A stretch of DNA of 64,000 bases from RPRB01 sp035543115 (GTDB lineage Bacteria > Myxococcota > Myxococcia > Myxococcales > Myxococcaceae): the NCBI GenBank assembly GCA_035543115.1, contig DATKKF010000078.1:1-64000 (forward strand). Reading direction: 5' to 3'. Positions 32,189 to 43,016 of the stretch are shown in pieces. The position numbers and the translations under genes were made by a program. The notes beneath the pieces are model-generated. The model was not told where the DNA came from and did no database searches. It worked only from the letters and a program-made list of their open reading frames with translations. Within the stretch, counting starts at the first letter, position 1. Each line of letters begins with the position of its first letter.

Positions 32189-33625
32189 ATGGACGCTCTT
32201 CCCGAGACACTCCGCTCCGCCTACGACCCCGAGCGCTTCCGCCGCGAGGGCCACTCCCTGGTCGACCAGCTCGCCGATTACCTGGGCGCCGTGACCGCGG
32301 GCGAGGGCCCCGTCCTTCCCTGGGCCGACCCGGAGACCAACCTCGCCCGGTGGCCCACGACGCCTCCGGAGCAACCCGCCACCTCGCTCGGCGAGCTGAT
32401 GATCCGCGTGCTCGCCGGGTCCAACCACCTCCACCACCCGCGCTACGTCGGGCACCAGGTCACCGCCCCCCTGCCCTCCGCGGCGCTGCTCCACCTCGCC
32501 TCTGCCCTCCTCAACAACGGAACCGCCGTGTACGAGATGGGGCCGGTCTCGGTGCCGCTCGAGCGACGGGCGCTGGCCTGGATGGCACAGCAGGCCGGAT
32601 TCCCCCCGGAGGCGGACGGCGTGCTGACCTCGGGCGGGTCGGTCGGCAACCTGACCGCGCTGCTCGCCGCGCGCCAGGCCGTCACCGGTCGTGACGTGTG
32701 GGACGAGGGGCTCGCCGGAGCCAAGCCGCTCGCCATCCTCGTGCCGGACGAGACCCACTACTGCGTGAAGCGCGCCGCGCAGATCCTCGGCCTCGGCAAG
32801 GCGGGCATCGTCTCCATCCCGGTCGACGAGCGATTCAAGCTTCGCCCCGAGGCGCTGCCCGAGGCGTTCGCCGCGGCGGAACGCTCGGGACGCGAGGTGT
32901 TCGCGGTGGTCGCCAGCGCAGGCTCGACGTCGACCGGCGCCTTCGATCCGCTCGAGCCGGTCGGGGAGTTCTGCCGCGAGCGTGGGCTGTGGTTCCACGT
33001 CGATGGCGCCCACGGCGCCGCGGCGGTGCTCTCTCCGAGGTACGCGCACCTCGCCGCGGGCATCGGGCACGTGGACTCGCTCGTCTGGGACGCCCACAAG
33101 ATGATGCTGCTCCCGGCGCTCCTCACCGCGGTGCTCTTCCGCGACGGGCGGCGCTCGTACGAGGCGTTCTCCCAGCGGGCCGACTATCTGCTTCGCCAGC
33201 ATGGCCAGGGCGAGTGGTGGAACCCGGCACACCGCACGCTGGAGTGCACCAAGCGGATGATGGGCCTGGAGCTGTGGGGGGCGCTCACCCTCCACGGCAC
33301 GCGGATGTTCTCCGAGTACGTCACCCGGATGTTCGACCTCGGACGCACCTTCGCGGCGATGGTGGACGACGCCGACGACTTCGAGCTCGCCGTCGAGCCG
33401 GACTGCAACATCGTCTGCTTCCGGCACGTACCCGAGGACTTCCAGGACCTGGACGCGCACCAGGAGCGGGTGCGTCACCGCCTCCTCGCCGAGGGCAGCT
33501 TCTACCTCGTGCAGACCCGGCTCCGCGGCCAGCTGCACCTCCGGGTGACGCTGATCAATCCGCTGACCACCGAGTCGGACCTCGAGGCGCTGCTGGCCGC
33601 GATCCGCCGGGTCGCAGAGGCCTGA
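32189..33625 (+). CDS. Group II PLP-dependent amino-acid decarboxylase
   Basis: 478 residues. Family of aromatic amino-acid, glutamate and 2,4-diaminobutyrate decarboxylases. Motifs: HPRYVGHQVTAPLPSAALL in the N-terminal part, GVLTSGGSVGNLTALLAAR, VASAGSTSTGAFDPLEPV, FHVDGAHGAAAVLSP and the Schiff-base Lys304 in DSLVWDAHKMM. The TSGGSVGN motif is typical of L-2,4-diaminobutyrate/tyrosine-type enzymes. Substrate not assignable. A strong hairpin (33733-33760) follows, before the convergent lipoprotein gene. Confidence 0.9.
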   Translation: MDALPETLRSAYDPERFRREGHSLVDQLADYLGAVTAGEGPVLPWADPETNLARWPTTPPEQPATSLGELMIRVLAGSNHLHHPRYVGHQVTAPLPSAALLHLASALLNNGTAVYEMGPVSVPLERRALAWMAQQAGFPPEADGVLTSGGSVGNLTALLAARQAVTGRDVWDEGLAGAKPLAILVPDETHYCVKRAAQILGLGKAGIVSIPVDERFKLRPEALPEAFAAAERSGREVFAVVASAGSTSTGAFDPLEPVGEFCRERGLWFHVDGAHGAAAVLSPRYAHLAAGIGHVDSLVWDAHKMMLLPALLTAVLFRDGRRSYEAFSQRADYLLRQHGQGEWWNPAHRTLECTKRMMGLELWGALTLHGTRMFSEYVTRMFDLGRTFAAMVDDADDFELAVEPDCNIVCFRHVPEDFQDLDAHQERVRHRLLAEGSFYLVQTRLRGQLHLRVTLINPLTTESDLEALLAAIRRVAEA

Positions 33626-33732
33626 AAGGGCTCCACCGCCTCGCGCGCCGACCCGGCCGTGGCGCTTCGCTCTCCGAGTGCCCGCCTGGTTGTCCGTCCC
33701 AGGCCCGGTGAGCGCGCCGACGACGCGTGCGG

Positions 33733-33760
33733 CCACCGGCTCGGTGCACCGGGCCGGTGG
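33733..33760. terminator. Bidirectional hairpin between convergent genes
   Basis: CCACCGGC pairs with GCCGGTGG over 8 bp, with an inner palindrome CGGTGCACCG in the loop. It lies between the decarboxylase end (33625) and the lipoprotein end (33787). No poly-T, so a weak or Rho-assisted terminator. Confidence 0.4.
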
Positions 33761-33786
33761 GGGCGCGCCCGGCTCGGCAGAGCGCA

Positions 33787-34296
33787 TCAGTCCTCGGGCG
33801 GCCGGGCTCCCTCGGATGGAGGCGAGCCGTCCGGCAAGGTCGGCCGGAACGGCGCCGGCGGATCCGGGTCCGGCACCGGAGCGATGGCCGGCGGCCGCTG
33901 GATCGGGACCTGAGGGCAGAGCGCCTCGACCTTTCGCGCGTCGCGGCATCGTGCGGTTTGATTGAGGCCGTGGAGCCCCGAGGTCACGAACGTCGCGACG
34001 ATGCCGCTCATGACGAGCAGGACGGGGATCTGCTCCTTCACCGAACCGAAGCCGCCTTCCGGAGCTGCCTTGGCGTAGACGTAAGCGAACTCGCCAGTCA
34101 GCAGCGTGCCGAGCGTGAGATCGACGATCGGGGCCGCATTCGACTCCGTGCACTGCACCGGCGGAGGTGCCTCACGGTCCGGGCCCCGGACGAAGAGGAA
34201 GGAGCAGCCCGGCAGGGCCAGCAACCCGAGCGCCAGTGCCCCCGGGCATCCGAGACGGGCACGGATCGTTCCGCACGGTGATGGGAGCAAGGGCAT
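33787..34296 (-). CDS. Lipoprotein of unknown function
   Basis: 169 residues, signal with lipobox LALPGC near residue 30, then EAPPPVQCTESNAAPIVDLTLG, a hydrophobic segment (IPVLLVMSGIVATFVTSG) that may be a TM helix, a short CRDARKVEALC, and a long Pro-rich tail (PPAIAPVPDPDPPAPF). ATG 34296 abuts a GGAGGG; TTG 34290 would give better spacing, so the start may be six bases later. Pro-rich tails are often cell-wall or outer-membrane spanning. No domain recognised. Confidence 0.55.
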   Translation of the reverse strand: MPLLPSPCGTIRARLGCPGALALGLLALPGCSFLFVRGPDREAPPPVQCTESNAAPIVDLTLGTLLTGEFAYVYAKAAPEGGFGSVKEQIPVLLVMSGIVATFVTSGLHGLNQTARCRDARKVEALCPQVPIQRPPAIAPVPDPDPPAPFRPTLPDGSPPSEGARPPED

Positions 34297-34592
34297 CCCT
34301 CCGCGCGGTCCATCCAGCACGATGCGCGCCAGATGCGGGTGAGACACCGGACGCGTGGGGCCTGTGCAGCTGCCTGCACGTCCCGACGCGGCCCGTTGCA
34401 CAGCGGGAGCACGGACGTGTCAGACCCGCGAGCGATGGTCGATCCTCTGCCTCCGGACTCCCCGGAGACGGGTTGGGATCGACCAGGGGACGCCATGACC
34501 GTGCAGCACAGGGGAGACACGGTGCACCTCAACACATTGAGTGTCGGCGAACAGAGTCCCCCTACAGATTGAGCTTTTGAGCGGTCAGGCGC

Positions 34593-34620
34593 TTGACAGC
34601 CTGCTCGCTTCTAGCAAGAT
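34593..34620 (+). promoter_or_regulatory. Putative sigma-70 promoter for nrdJ
   Basis: TTGACA at 34593-34598 is a perfect -35. The best -10 is CAAGAT at 34615-34620, 16 nt away, matching 3 of 6 positions including the conserved A and final T. It would leave a leader of about 155 nt to the nrdJ start at 34783, long enough for regulatory structure. Weak -10 match, so moderate confidence. Confidence 0.45.
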
Positions 34621-34712
34621 CGCTTCTGCATACGGCGGCGCTTCGGAAGGCGCTGAAGAGACGAACGAAAGTCGGTCCGCCGCCGAAGACCACCCCACCA
34701 CCCCAGCACGGT

Positions 34713-34744
34713 GTTCCGGACGCGCCCGGAGGCGCGTTCCGAAC
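34713..34744 (+). promoter_or_regulatory. Strong leader hairpin before nrdJ
   Basis: 14-bp stem with one mismatch around a CGGA tetraloop (GTTCCGGACGCGCC paired with GGCGCGTTCCGAAC), ending 38 nt before the nrdJ start. It may affect translation or mRNA stability, or be part of an attenuator. Confidence 0.45.
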
Positions 34745-34782
34745 GGCTCCGTGCGCCCGACGGCGTTATTTCAGGAGATTCC

Positions 34783-37542
<2,760 letters not shown>

Positions 37543-37630
37543 GCTGCGGGCCGTTGCAGTCCTCGCCATGGAGCTTCCGGAGCCCACGAGGGCTGTCAAG
37601 CGATCCCGCCTGGAGTAGAGGAGCCGGTTC

Positions 37631-39421
37631 ATGACCCTCTGGCCCCGGGCGATCCTCCTCCTGGCCCCGCTCCTCTCTGCACCCGGGTCGGCCGCCGAGC
37701 CACGACCCTCCTCCGCCCTCGCCGCGCTGCTGGCGGAGGACTGGCAGCACCACCTCTCGCGGAGCCCGACCTACGCGTCGATCCTCGGCGACCGCCGCTG
37801 GAATGACCGCTGGGACGACCTCTCGGCGCCGGCCATCGAGGCCGACCACCAGCACGACGTCGCATTTCTCAAGTCGCTCGGGAAGCTGACCAGCGGCAAG
37901 CTGTCCGAGGCCGACCGGCTGAACGCCGAGCTCATCGGCCGCGAGCACCGGGAGAGCGTCGAGGCCCACGCGCTGGGACTGCAGCTTCTCCCGCTGAATC
38001 ACCTCCGTGGGCTGCCCGAGGCCACCGGCGAGTTCCCCGGGGTGCAAAATGCCGGGGAGCTCGGGAGCCAGCTCCGCTTCACCACGGTCGAGGACTACCG
38101 GGACTGGGTGGCCCGTCTGGACGGGTTCGGCAGTTACATCGACCAGACCATCGCCCTCCTCCAGGAAGGCGTCCGGCGGAAGATGGTGTGGCCGCGGGTG
38201 GTGCTGGAGCGCATCCCGCCGCAGCTCGACAAGCTCATCGATGCCGGGCCGACGGCGACGCCGTTCTACGCTCCATTCACCCGGATTCCCGACTCGCTCC
38301 CCGAGGCCGAGCGGAGGACGCTGGCCCAGACCGCCGAGCGGCTGATCCGCGAACGGGTCCAGCCGGCGTACCGGCGGCTCCGGGACTTCGTGGTCCGGAC
38401 CTACCTCCCCGCAGCCCCGACCGAGGTGGGGGTGGGACGCTGGCCCGATGGAGAACGCATCTACGGCTGGTCGGTGCGGCACTACACCACCACGGACATC
38501 ACCGCGGAGCAGGCGCACCAGCTCGGCCTCTCCGAGGTGGCCCGGATCCGGGCCGAGATGGAAGCGGTGAAGGCGAAGGCGGGCTTCAAGGGGACGCTGA
38601 CCGAGTACTTCCAGCACCTCCGCACCGACCCGCGCTACTTCTTCAAGACCGGCGACGAGCTGCTGCTCCACGTGCGCGACCTCGCCAAGCGCATCGACCC
38701 GAAGCTGGTCCGCCTCTTCGGGACGCTGCCGCGCGCGCCGTACGGGGTGGGGCCCACCCCGGCGGCGATGGCCCCGGATGCGCCCACCGGCTTCTATTAC
38801 GCAGGCGCCGAGGACGGTTCGCGCGCCGGCACCTACTGGGTGAACACCTACCGGCCGGAGACGCGGCCCCGGTGGGAGATGGTCCCGCTCACCCTGCACG
38901 AGGCGGTGCCCGGCCACCACCTGCAGACGGCCCTGGCGGCGGAGCAGCAGGACCTCCCCGCCTTCCGCCGCCACCTGTACCACTCGGCCTTTGGCGAGGG
39001 CTGGGGGCTCTACTCGGAGACCCTGGCCGACGAGCTCGGCCTGGTGGACGAGCCCACCGACAGGTTCGGGCAGCTGGTCTTCGAGATGTGGCGGGCGGTG
39101 CGCCTGGTGGTGGACACCGGGATGCACATGAAGGGCTGGAGCCGTGCCCGGGCCATCCAGTACTCCCTGGAGAACACGCCGCGGGCGGAGCTGGACGTCA
39201 CCAACGAGGTGGACCGGTACCTCGTCTACCCGGGCCAGGCGCTGGCCTACAAGATTGGGCAGCTGAAGATTCGCGAGCTTCGCACCCGGGCGGAGAAGGC
39301 GCTCGGTCAGCGCTTCGATGTCCGCGCGTTCCATGACGCCGTCCTGCTCCAGGGCTCGCTGCCCCTGGACGTGCTCGAGCGGCGGATCGACGCGTGGATC
39401 GCCGCGCAGAAGGCACGCTGA
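37631..39421 (+). CDS. DUF885-family exported protein, putative metallopeptidase-like
   Basis: 596 residues with a signal peptide (MTLWPRAILLLAPLLSAPGSAA). The DUF885 hallmark HEAVPGHHLQTALAAEQQ occurs near residues 423-430, and the catalytic-looking Glu-Gly region is SAFGEGWGLYSETLADELGL. Other markers: AGAEDGSRAGTYWVNTYRPE and QALAYKIGQLKI. DUF885 proteins resemble M2/M3-type zinc peptidases, and the HEAVPGHH would supply zinc ligands. Probable periplasmic or outer-membrane enzyme acting on peptides; substrate unknown. GAGGAG is seven bases upstream of the ATG. Confidence 0.88.
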   Translation: MTLWPRAILLLAPLLSAPGSAAEPRPSSALAALLAEDWQHHLSRSPTYASILGDRRWNDRWDDLSAPAIEADHQHDVAFLKSLGKLTSGKLSEADRLNAELIGREHRESVEAHALGLQLLPLNHLRGLPEATGEFPGVQNAGELGSQLRFTTVEDYRDWVARLDGFGSYIDQTIALLQEGVRRKMVWPRVVLERIPPQLDKLIDAGPTATPFYAPFTRIPDSLPEAERRTLAQTAERLIRERVQPAYRRLRDFVVRTYLPAAPTEVGVGRWPDGERIYGWSVRHYTTTDITAEQAHQLGLSEVARIRAEMEAVKAKAGFKGTLTEYFQHLRTDPRYFFKTGDELLLHVRDLAKRIDPKLVRLFGTLPRAPYGVGPTPAAMAPDAPTGFYYAGAEDGSRAGTYWVNTYRPETRPRWEMVPLTLHEAVPGHHLQTALAAEQQDLPAFRRHLYHSAFGEGWGLYSETLADELGLVDEPTDRFGQLVFEMWRAVRLVVDTGMHMKGWSRARAIQYSLENTPRAELDVTNEVDRYLVYPGQALAYKIGQLKIRELRTRAEKALGQRFDVRAFHDAVLLQGSLPLDVLERRIDAWIAAQKAR

Positions 39422-39769
39422 GCCTCACCCAAGCGAGCCCCCGATGCCCCGAACGGCTCGACGTCGCGACGCTGCGCGCGCACGGCTCCGTCGTCGCGTC
39501 TCCACCGGCGTCCTCGGATCGGCTCCCGTCCGACTCCGCACCGGCAAGGGGACGTCCGGCGAGCCCCTGCACCGCACCCGCCCGGGCAGGCCGGACGACC
39601 TCCGCCACCTCACTCGCCCAGAGCGACCTGCGCCCGGGGACGCAGTGACCTGACCCGCGTCCCGCTTCCGGGACGAGCGGCCGGTCCGCCCCGGGGCAAG
39701 GCCCGTTCGCGGCTCCCCGGCTGCCGAGGGCGCGCTGCCGCGGTACAGGGGCCGAGGCGAGGAGGGTCC
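39422..39769. other. Gene-poor spacer with a small hairpin
   Basis: 348 bp with no supported gene. A perfect 6-bp hairpin with a CTTC loop (GTCCCG/CGGGAC) sits at 39659-39674. It is not followed by T. No promoter could be placed with confidence. Confidence 0.4.
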
Positions 39770-40837
39770 ATGCTCTTGGCGCTCTGGTTCGCGTGCGTAC
39801 TCGGGTCAGGGGACGAGGCCCCGGTGACCGTGGAGGTCCATCCAGCAGCGGCAGCGCTCGAGGCCACGGAGCAGGACCAGCTCCTCTCGGTGGACTTCGT
39901 CCTGACCAGCCAGTCTTCCGAGGAGCTCACGGTGGGAGCCATCGAGCTGTCGGTGCTCGATCGCGCCGGCAAGCTCCAGCTGAGGAGCACGGTCAACAGC
40001 GATGGCGAGCGCCCGAGCATCGACGTGCTGGGCGCGCACCGGCTGCGGCCCGGCGAGCCAGAGCTGATCATGAACCCCTTCCAGCGGCTCGACGGCGCGT
40101 TGGACGCCTCCGAGCTCCGGTTCGACTTCAAGCTCTACGGCAAGGAGCAGGTGAGCCACGCCACGGTCACCCTCCATCCGCGGCGAACCACGCCCACCGC
40201 GGTGCGGCTGCCGGTCGAGGGTCGCCTCTGGGTGTTCGACGGCGACGACTTCTACTCGCACCACCGGCGCTTCGACTTCGTCTCCTCCACGGCGCGCCAG
40301 CTCGGGTTCCGCTCCAACCTCCTCCGGCACGCGGTGGACCTGGTGCTCCTCGACGCCGCGGGCGCCACCCACCACGGCGATCCCGATCGCAACGAGAGCT
40401 GGTTCGGCTTTGGCCGCCCGGTCCTCGCGGCCGCCCCGGGCACCGTGGTGGCCGCCGTCGACTCCCGACCGGACTCGAGGCGGCTGGACCTGGCCCTCCT
40501 GAAATCGGACCAGATGGCGATGTTCGGCAATCACGCCGTGGTGAAGCTGGACTCCGGCGAGTTCGCGCTCTACGCGCACCTCCGCCAGGGGAGCCTGCGC
40601 TGCAAGGTGGGGGAGCGGGTCCGCGAGGGCCAGCAGCTCGGCTCGATCGGGGCATCTGGTGGCTCCGCCATGCCCCACCTCCACTTCGAGCTGCAGACCT
40701 CAGCCGATGCCAATGGCGAGGGCCAGCCAGTGAGGTTCAAGGGCTTCCGGAGGATCCTGGGTTCGCGGGTGGTGGCCGTGCGCTCGGGCCGGGTCGAGAC
40801 CGGGCAGATCCTCGAGGCAGCGCCCGCCAGCCGGTAG
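39770..40837 (+). CDS. M23-family LytM-type peptidase
   Basis: 355 residues, with a hydrophobic N-terminus (MLLALWFACVLGSG) likely for export. A middle beta-domain (ELTVGAIELSVLDRAGK) precedes the C-terminal LytM domain. The zinc residues are His in LLRHAVDLVLLD (HxxxD) and the pair in SGGSAMPHLHFELQTS (HxH), with His also in LYAHLRQGSLRC. Peptidoglycan endopeptidase or an inactive cousin that activates amidases. All metal ligand positions look present, so activity is plausible. Hairpin at 40844-40859 may end transcription. Confidence 0.88.
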   Translation: MLLALWFACVLGSGDEAPVTVEVHPAAAALEATEQDQLLSVDFVLTSQSSEELTVGAIELSVLDRAGKLQLRSTVNSDGERPSIDVLGAHRLRPGEPELIMNPFQRLDGALDASELRFDFKLYGKEQVSHATVTLHPRRTTPTAVRLPVEGRLWVFDGDDFYSHHRRFDFVSSTARQLGFRSNLLRHAVDLVLLDAAGATHHGDPDRNESWFGFGRPVLAAAPGTVVAAVDSRPDSRRLDLALLKSDQMAMFGNHAVVKLDSGEFALYAHLRQGSLRCKVGERVREGQQLGSIGASGGSAMPHLHFELQTSADANGEGQPVRFKGFRRILGSRVVAVRSGRVETGQILEAAPASR

Positions 40838-40843
40838 ACGTGG

Positions 40844-40859
40844 GGCAGCGGGAGCTGCC
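40844..40859 (+). terminator. Small hairpin after the M23 peptidase
   Basis: GGCAGC-GGGA-GCTGCC, a 6-bp stem with a four-base loop, 7 bp after the stop codon. No T-run follows, so termination is only possible. Confidence 0.3.
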
Positions 40860-41066
40860 ACCGCCCGAGCACACCCGGGGGGGGCTCGCCGAGGCGAGTC
40901 GAGACGCCGCGGAGGCGCCTGGGCCTTCGTCGACCGGCAGCCGCGGCGAGTGGGTGCGCAGAGGCCTGGGCAAGGGATCCGCTGCGGCGACTGGCGTCCC
41001 GCTCCCGGATGCCCGGCGCTGCGAGCCGCCCCGGCCCGGAGGCTAAACGGTCCGGGAACCGCTGAC

Positions 41067-41540
41067 TCAGCGGGCACCGAGCGCGGCCAGCAGCTCCTCG
41101 AGCTCCACCCGGTGGCCCGCGTCATGCTCGGCCATGAGCTCGGCCAGGCGCTGGACGGTGATGATGCCCTGCTCGCCGAAGCGGGCGGTTCGAGCGAGCG
41201 CGCGCGAGTCGAGCCCGTCGAGGACCGAGAGGTTCCGGCCTCGCGCCTCCCCGAAAGAGCGCACCGCTTCGGCGAGGTCCTGGGAGGGGTACGCCCGGCG
41301 CGCTGCCACTGCGCCGCCGTCGAAGTCGTCGAGCACCGGCTCTTGCTCGCGGAGCATCCGGCGGACCCTGAGCGTGTACCCCTCCTCTTCCAGGTCACGC
41401 AGGTGGCAGCAGTGCTCGACCAGCGAGAACACGCCGGGAGCAGGCTGCCGCGTCCAGTCGGCTCGCGGCAGACGGTCCGCGCAGGCCTGCAAGAGGCGCG
41501 GCATCGCAGCGAGGCGGTCGGTCAGCTCGCGGGGCAGCAC
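41067..41540 (-). CDS. DinB-family protein
   Basis: 157 residues from GTG 41540, with GAGGAGG upstream. Four-helix DinB fold: the first helix LPRELTDRLAAMPRLLQACADRL, then the metal-binding motif FSLVEHCCHLRDLEEEGY and ITVQRLAELMAEHDAGHRVELEEL, where His residues line up with the DinB metal site. Family members include mycothiol/bacillithiol S-transferases and DNA-damage-induced proteins of unknown function. Followed by the M23 gene on the opposite strand. Confidence 0.85.
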   Translation of the reverse strand: MLPRELTDRLAAMPRLLQACADRLPRADWTRQPAPGVFSLVEHCCHLRDLEEEGYTLRVRRMLREQEPVLDDFDGGAVAARRAYPSQDLAEAVRSFGEARGRNLSVLDGLDSRALARTARFGEQGIITVQRLAELMAEHDAGHRVELEELLAALGAR

Positions 41541-41598
41541 CAGGACTCCTCCTCGGGGGCAGCCGGCAGAGGCGACCCATCGCCGCGGCCGGGCGCAC

Positions 41599-41913
41599 TC
41601 ATCCAGCTGCCCCCGAGCGAAGGAAACGCGAGCTGCGCACCACCTCGGCCACGTCCATCTCGTAGAAGTCGTACCAGCGCTCCCGGCCCCGGCGCTGCGC
41701 CTCGAGGTGCCGCGGGTGCATCTTCCAGCTCCGGAGCGACTCCTGATCGCGGAACCAGACCAGCGTCAGCCGCTCGCCGTCCGTGGCGAGGTACGACTTG
41801 TGCGACAGATACCCGGGCTCCCCGAGCACCAGGTGCTCCAGCTCGGTGTCGAGGTCCTGGTAGTCCTGCCCGGCCTCCGAGGTGAGGCGGGAGCGGAAGA
41901 GGATCACCACCAT
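41599..41913 (-). CDS. Antibiotic biosynthesis monooxygenase (ABM) domain protein
   Basis: 104 residues from ATG 41913. Begins MVVILFRSRL, with the dimeric alpha-beta barrel typical of ABM: EAGQDYQDLDTELEHLVLGEPG, then ERLTLVWFRDQESLRSWKMHPRH. The W near the middle, LVWF and the DQES-WK strand fit the ABM fold. Cofactor-free heme degraders and quinone-forming monooxygenases share it; activity here is unknown. It is 59 bp upstream of the DinB gene on the same strand, so the two may be co-transcribed. Confidence 0.8.
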   Translation of the reverse strand: MVVILFRSRLTSEAGQDYQDLDTELEHLVLGEPGYLSHKSYLATDGERLTLVWFRDQESLRSWKMHPRHLEAQRRGRERWYDFYEMDVAEVVRSSRFLRSGAAG

Positions 41914-42020
41914 GACCCGAAGGCTAGCGGACCAAACGAGGTGGCGATCGGTACAGACCGGGCCCATTCGGGCCGGAACGGCCCTCGGCGACGGACCCAC
42001 CCCACGCGCCCCAGGAAGAG

Positions 42021-42036
42021 CATCTCGCCCGAGATG
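42021..42036 (-). terminator. Possible arg operon terminator hairpin
   Basis: CATCTC and GAGATG flank GCCC, a 6-bp stem located 54 nt beyond the argF stop. On the minus strand a CTCTTCCT stretch follows, a weak pyrimidine tail. Suggestive only. Confidence 0.35.
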
Positions 42037-42089
42037 AGCCCGCGGGCCCGGAGAAGCCCTCCGGCCGCACCGCAGGCGCTGCCGCCGCG

Positions 42090-43016
42090 TCAGGCCTCGA
42101 CGATGTCCTGCACGCCCCCGAGGATGACCTGCTCCAGCAGCGCCTTCTGCACGTGCATCCGGTTCTCCGCCTCCTCGAAGACACGCGACTGCGGGCCCTC
42201 GAGCACCTCGTCGGTGATCTCCTCGCCCCGATGCGCGGGAAGGCAGTGGAGGACGATGGCCCCGGGGCGTGCACCGGCGAGCAGCGCGGCGTCGACGGTG
42301 AAGCCCCGGAAGGCCTTCACTCGGGCGGCGGCCTCGGCCTCCTGCCCCATGCTGGTCCAGACGTCGGTCACCACCACGTCGGCGCCGGCGACGGCCTCCC
42401 GTGGATCGGCGGTGACCACCAGGTGGCGACCGGCGGCCTGGGTCTCGGCGGGCGGAGGCCGGAACTCCGGGGGAGCGGCGAGCTGCAGCGTGAAGTCGAA
42501 GATCGGCCCCGCCTCGAGGAACGAGCGCACCATGTTCCCCGAGCCGTCACCGACGAAGGCGATGCGGCGGCCGGCGACCGCGCCGATGGACTCCTCGATG
42601 GTGAAGAGGTCGGTCAGCACCTGGACCGGATGCCCGCCGTCGGTGAGCCCGTTGATGACCGGCACCGAGCTCCAGCGAACGAACTCCTCCAGCCGTGCGT
42701 CGGTCGTGGTTCGCATCACCACCGCGTCCGCATACGAGGAGACGACCCGGGCGGTGTCGGAGAGCGGCTCTCCGCGGGCGAGCTGGCTGGTGCTGGCGCT
42801 GAGCTCGATGGCATGCCCGCCGAGCTGGAACGCGGCCGCGGCGAACGAGAGCCGCGTCCGGGTGCTGGCCTTCTCCATGAGGAGCACCACCGTCTTCCCC
42901 GCCAGCGAGTCCTCCAGGTGCCCTTCGCGCCGGCGCCGCTTGAGCTGCGCCGCCCGGGAGAAGAGCCGGCGGCTCCCCCCGCGGTCCAGGTCCGTCATCC
43001 TGAGGAAGTGCCTCAT
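42090..43016 (-). CDS. argF: Ornithine carbamoyltransferase
   Basis: 308 residues. Joins ornithine and carbamoyl phosphate to make citrulline. Carbamoyl phosphate site: EKASTRTRLSF. Other motifs: SYADAVVMRTT, NGLTDGGHPVQVLTDLFT, DVWTSMGQE (ornithine SMG loop) and HCLPAHRGEEITDEV with the active-site Cys. Two oddities: the usual HPCQ is HPVQ (Cys to Val), and the nucleotide-side loop is GDGSGNMVRS with an extra residue. ATG overlaps the argH stop (ATGA); last gene of the arg operon. Confidence 0.93.
   Translation of the reverse strand: MRHFLRMTDLDRGGSRRLFSRAAQLKRRRREGHLEDSLAGKTVVLLMEKASTRTRLSFAAAAFQLGGHAIELSASTSQLARGEPLSDTARVVSSYADAVVMRTTTDARLEEFVRWSSVPVINGLTDGGHPVQVLTDLFTIEESIGAVAGRRIAFVGDGSGNMVRSFLEAGPIFDFTLQLAAPPEFRPPPAETQAAGRHLVVTADPREAVAGADVVVTDVWTSMGQEAEAAARVKAFRGFTVDAALLAGARPGAIVLHCLPAHRGEEITDEVLEGPQSRVFEEAENRMHVQKALLEQVILGGVQDIVEA

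Larger units (their letters stand above)
34297..34782. other. nrdJ upstream region
   Basis: 486 bp with no convincing gene. It holds a promoter candidate (34593-34620) and two hairpins upstream of nrdJ. A CGGCGG/CCGCCG pair frames the 34637-34687 segment, and the stem at 34713-34744 is the strongest. No B12-box (GCCACTG) is seen, so I found no evidence for a cobalamin riboswitch. GC is somewhat lower than nearby coding DNA. Confidence 0.5.

Noticed and set aside
34503..34530. ACACATTGAGTGT as a possible NrdR box upstream of nrdJ
   Set aside because: It has too few matches to the NrdR consensus, and NrdR boxes normally come as a pair.
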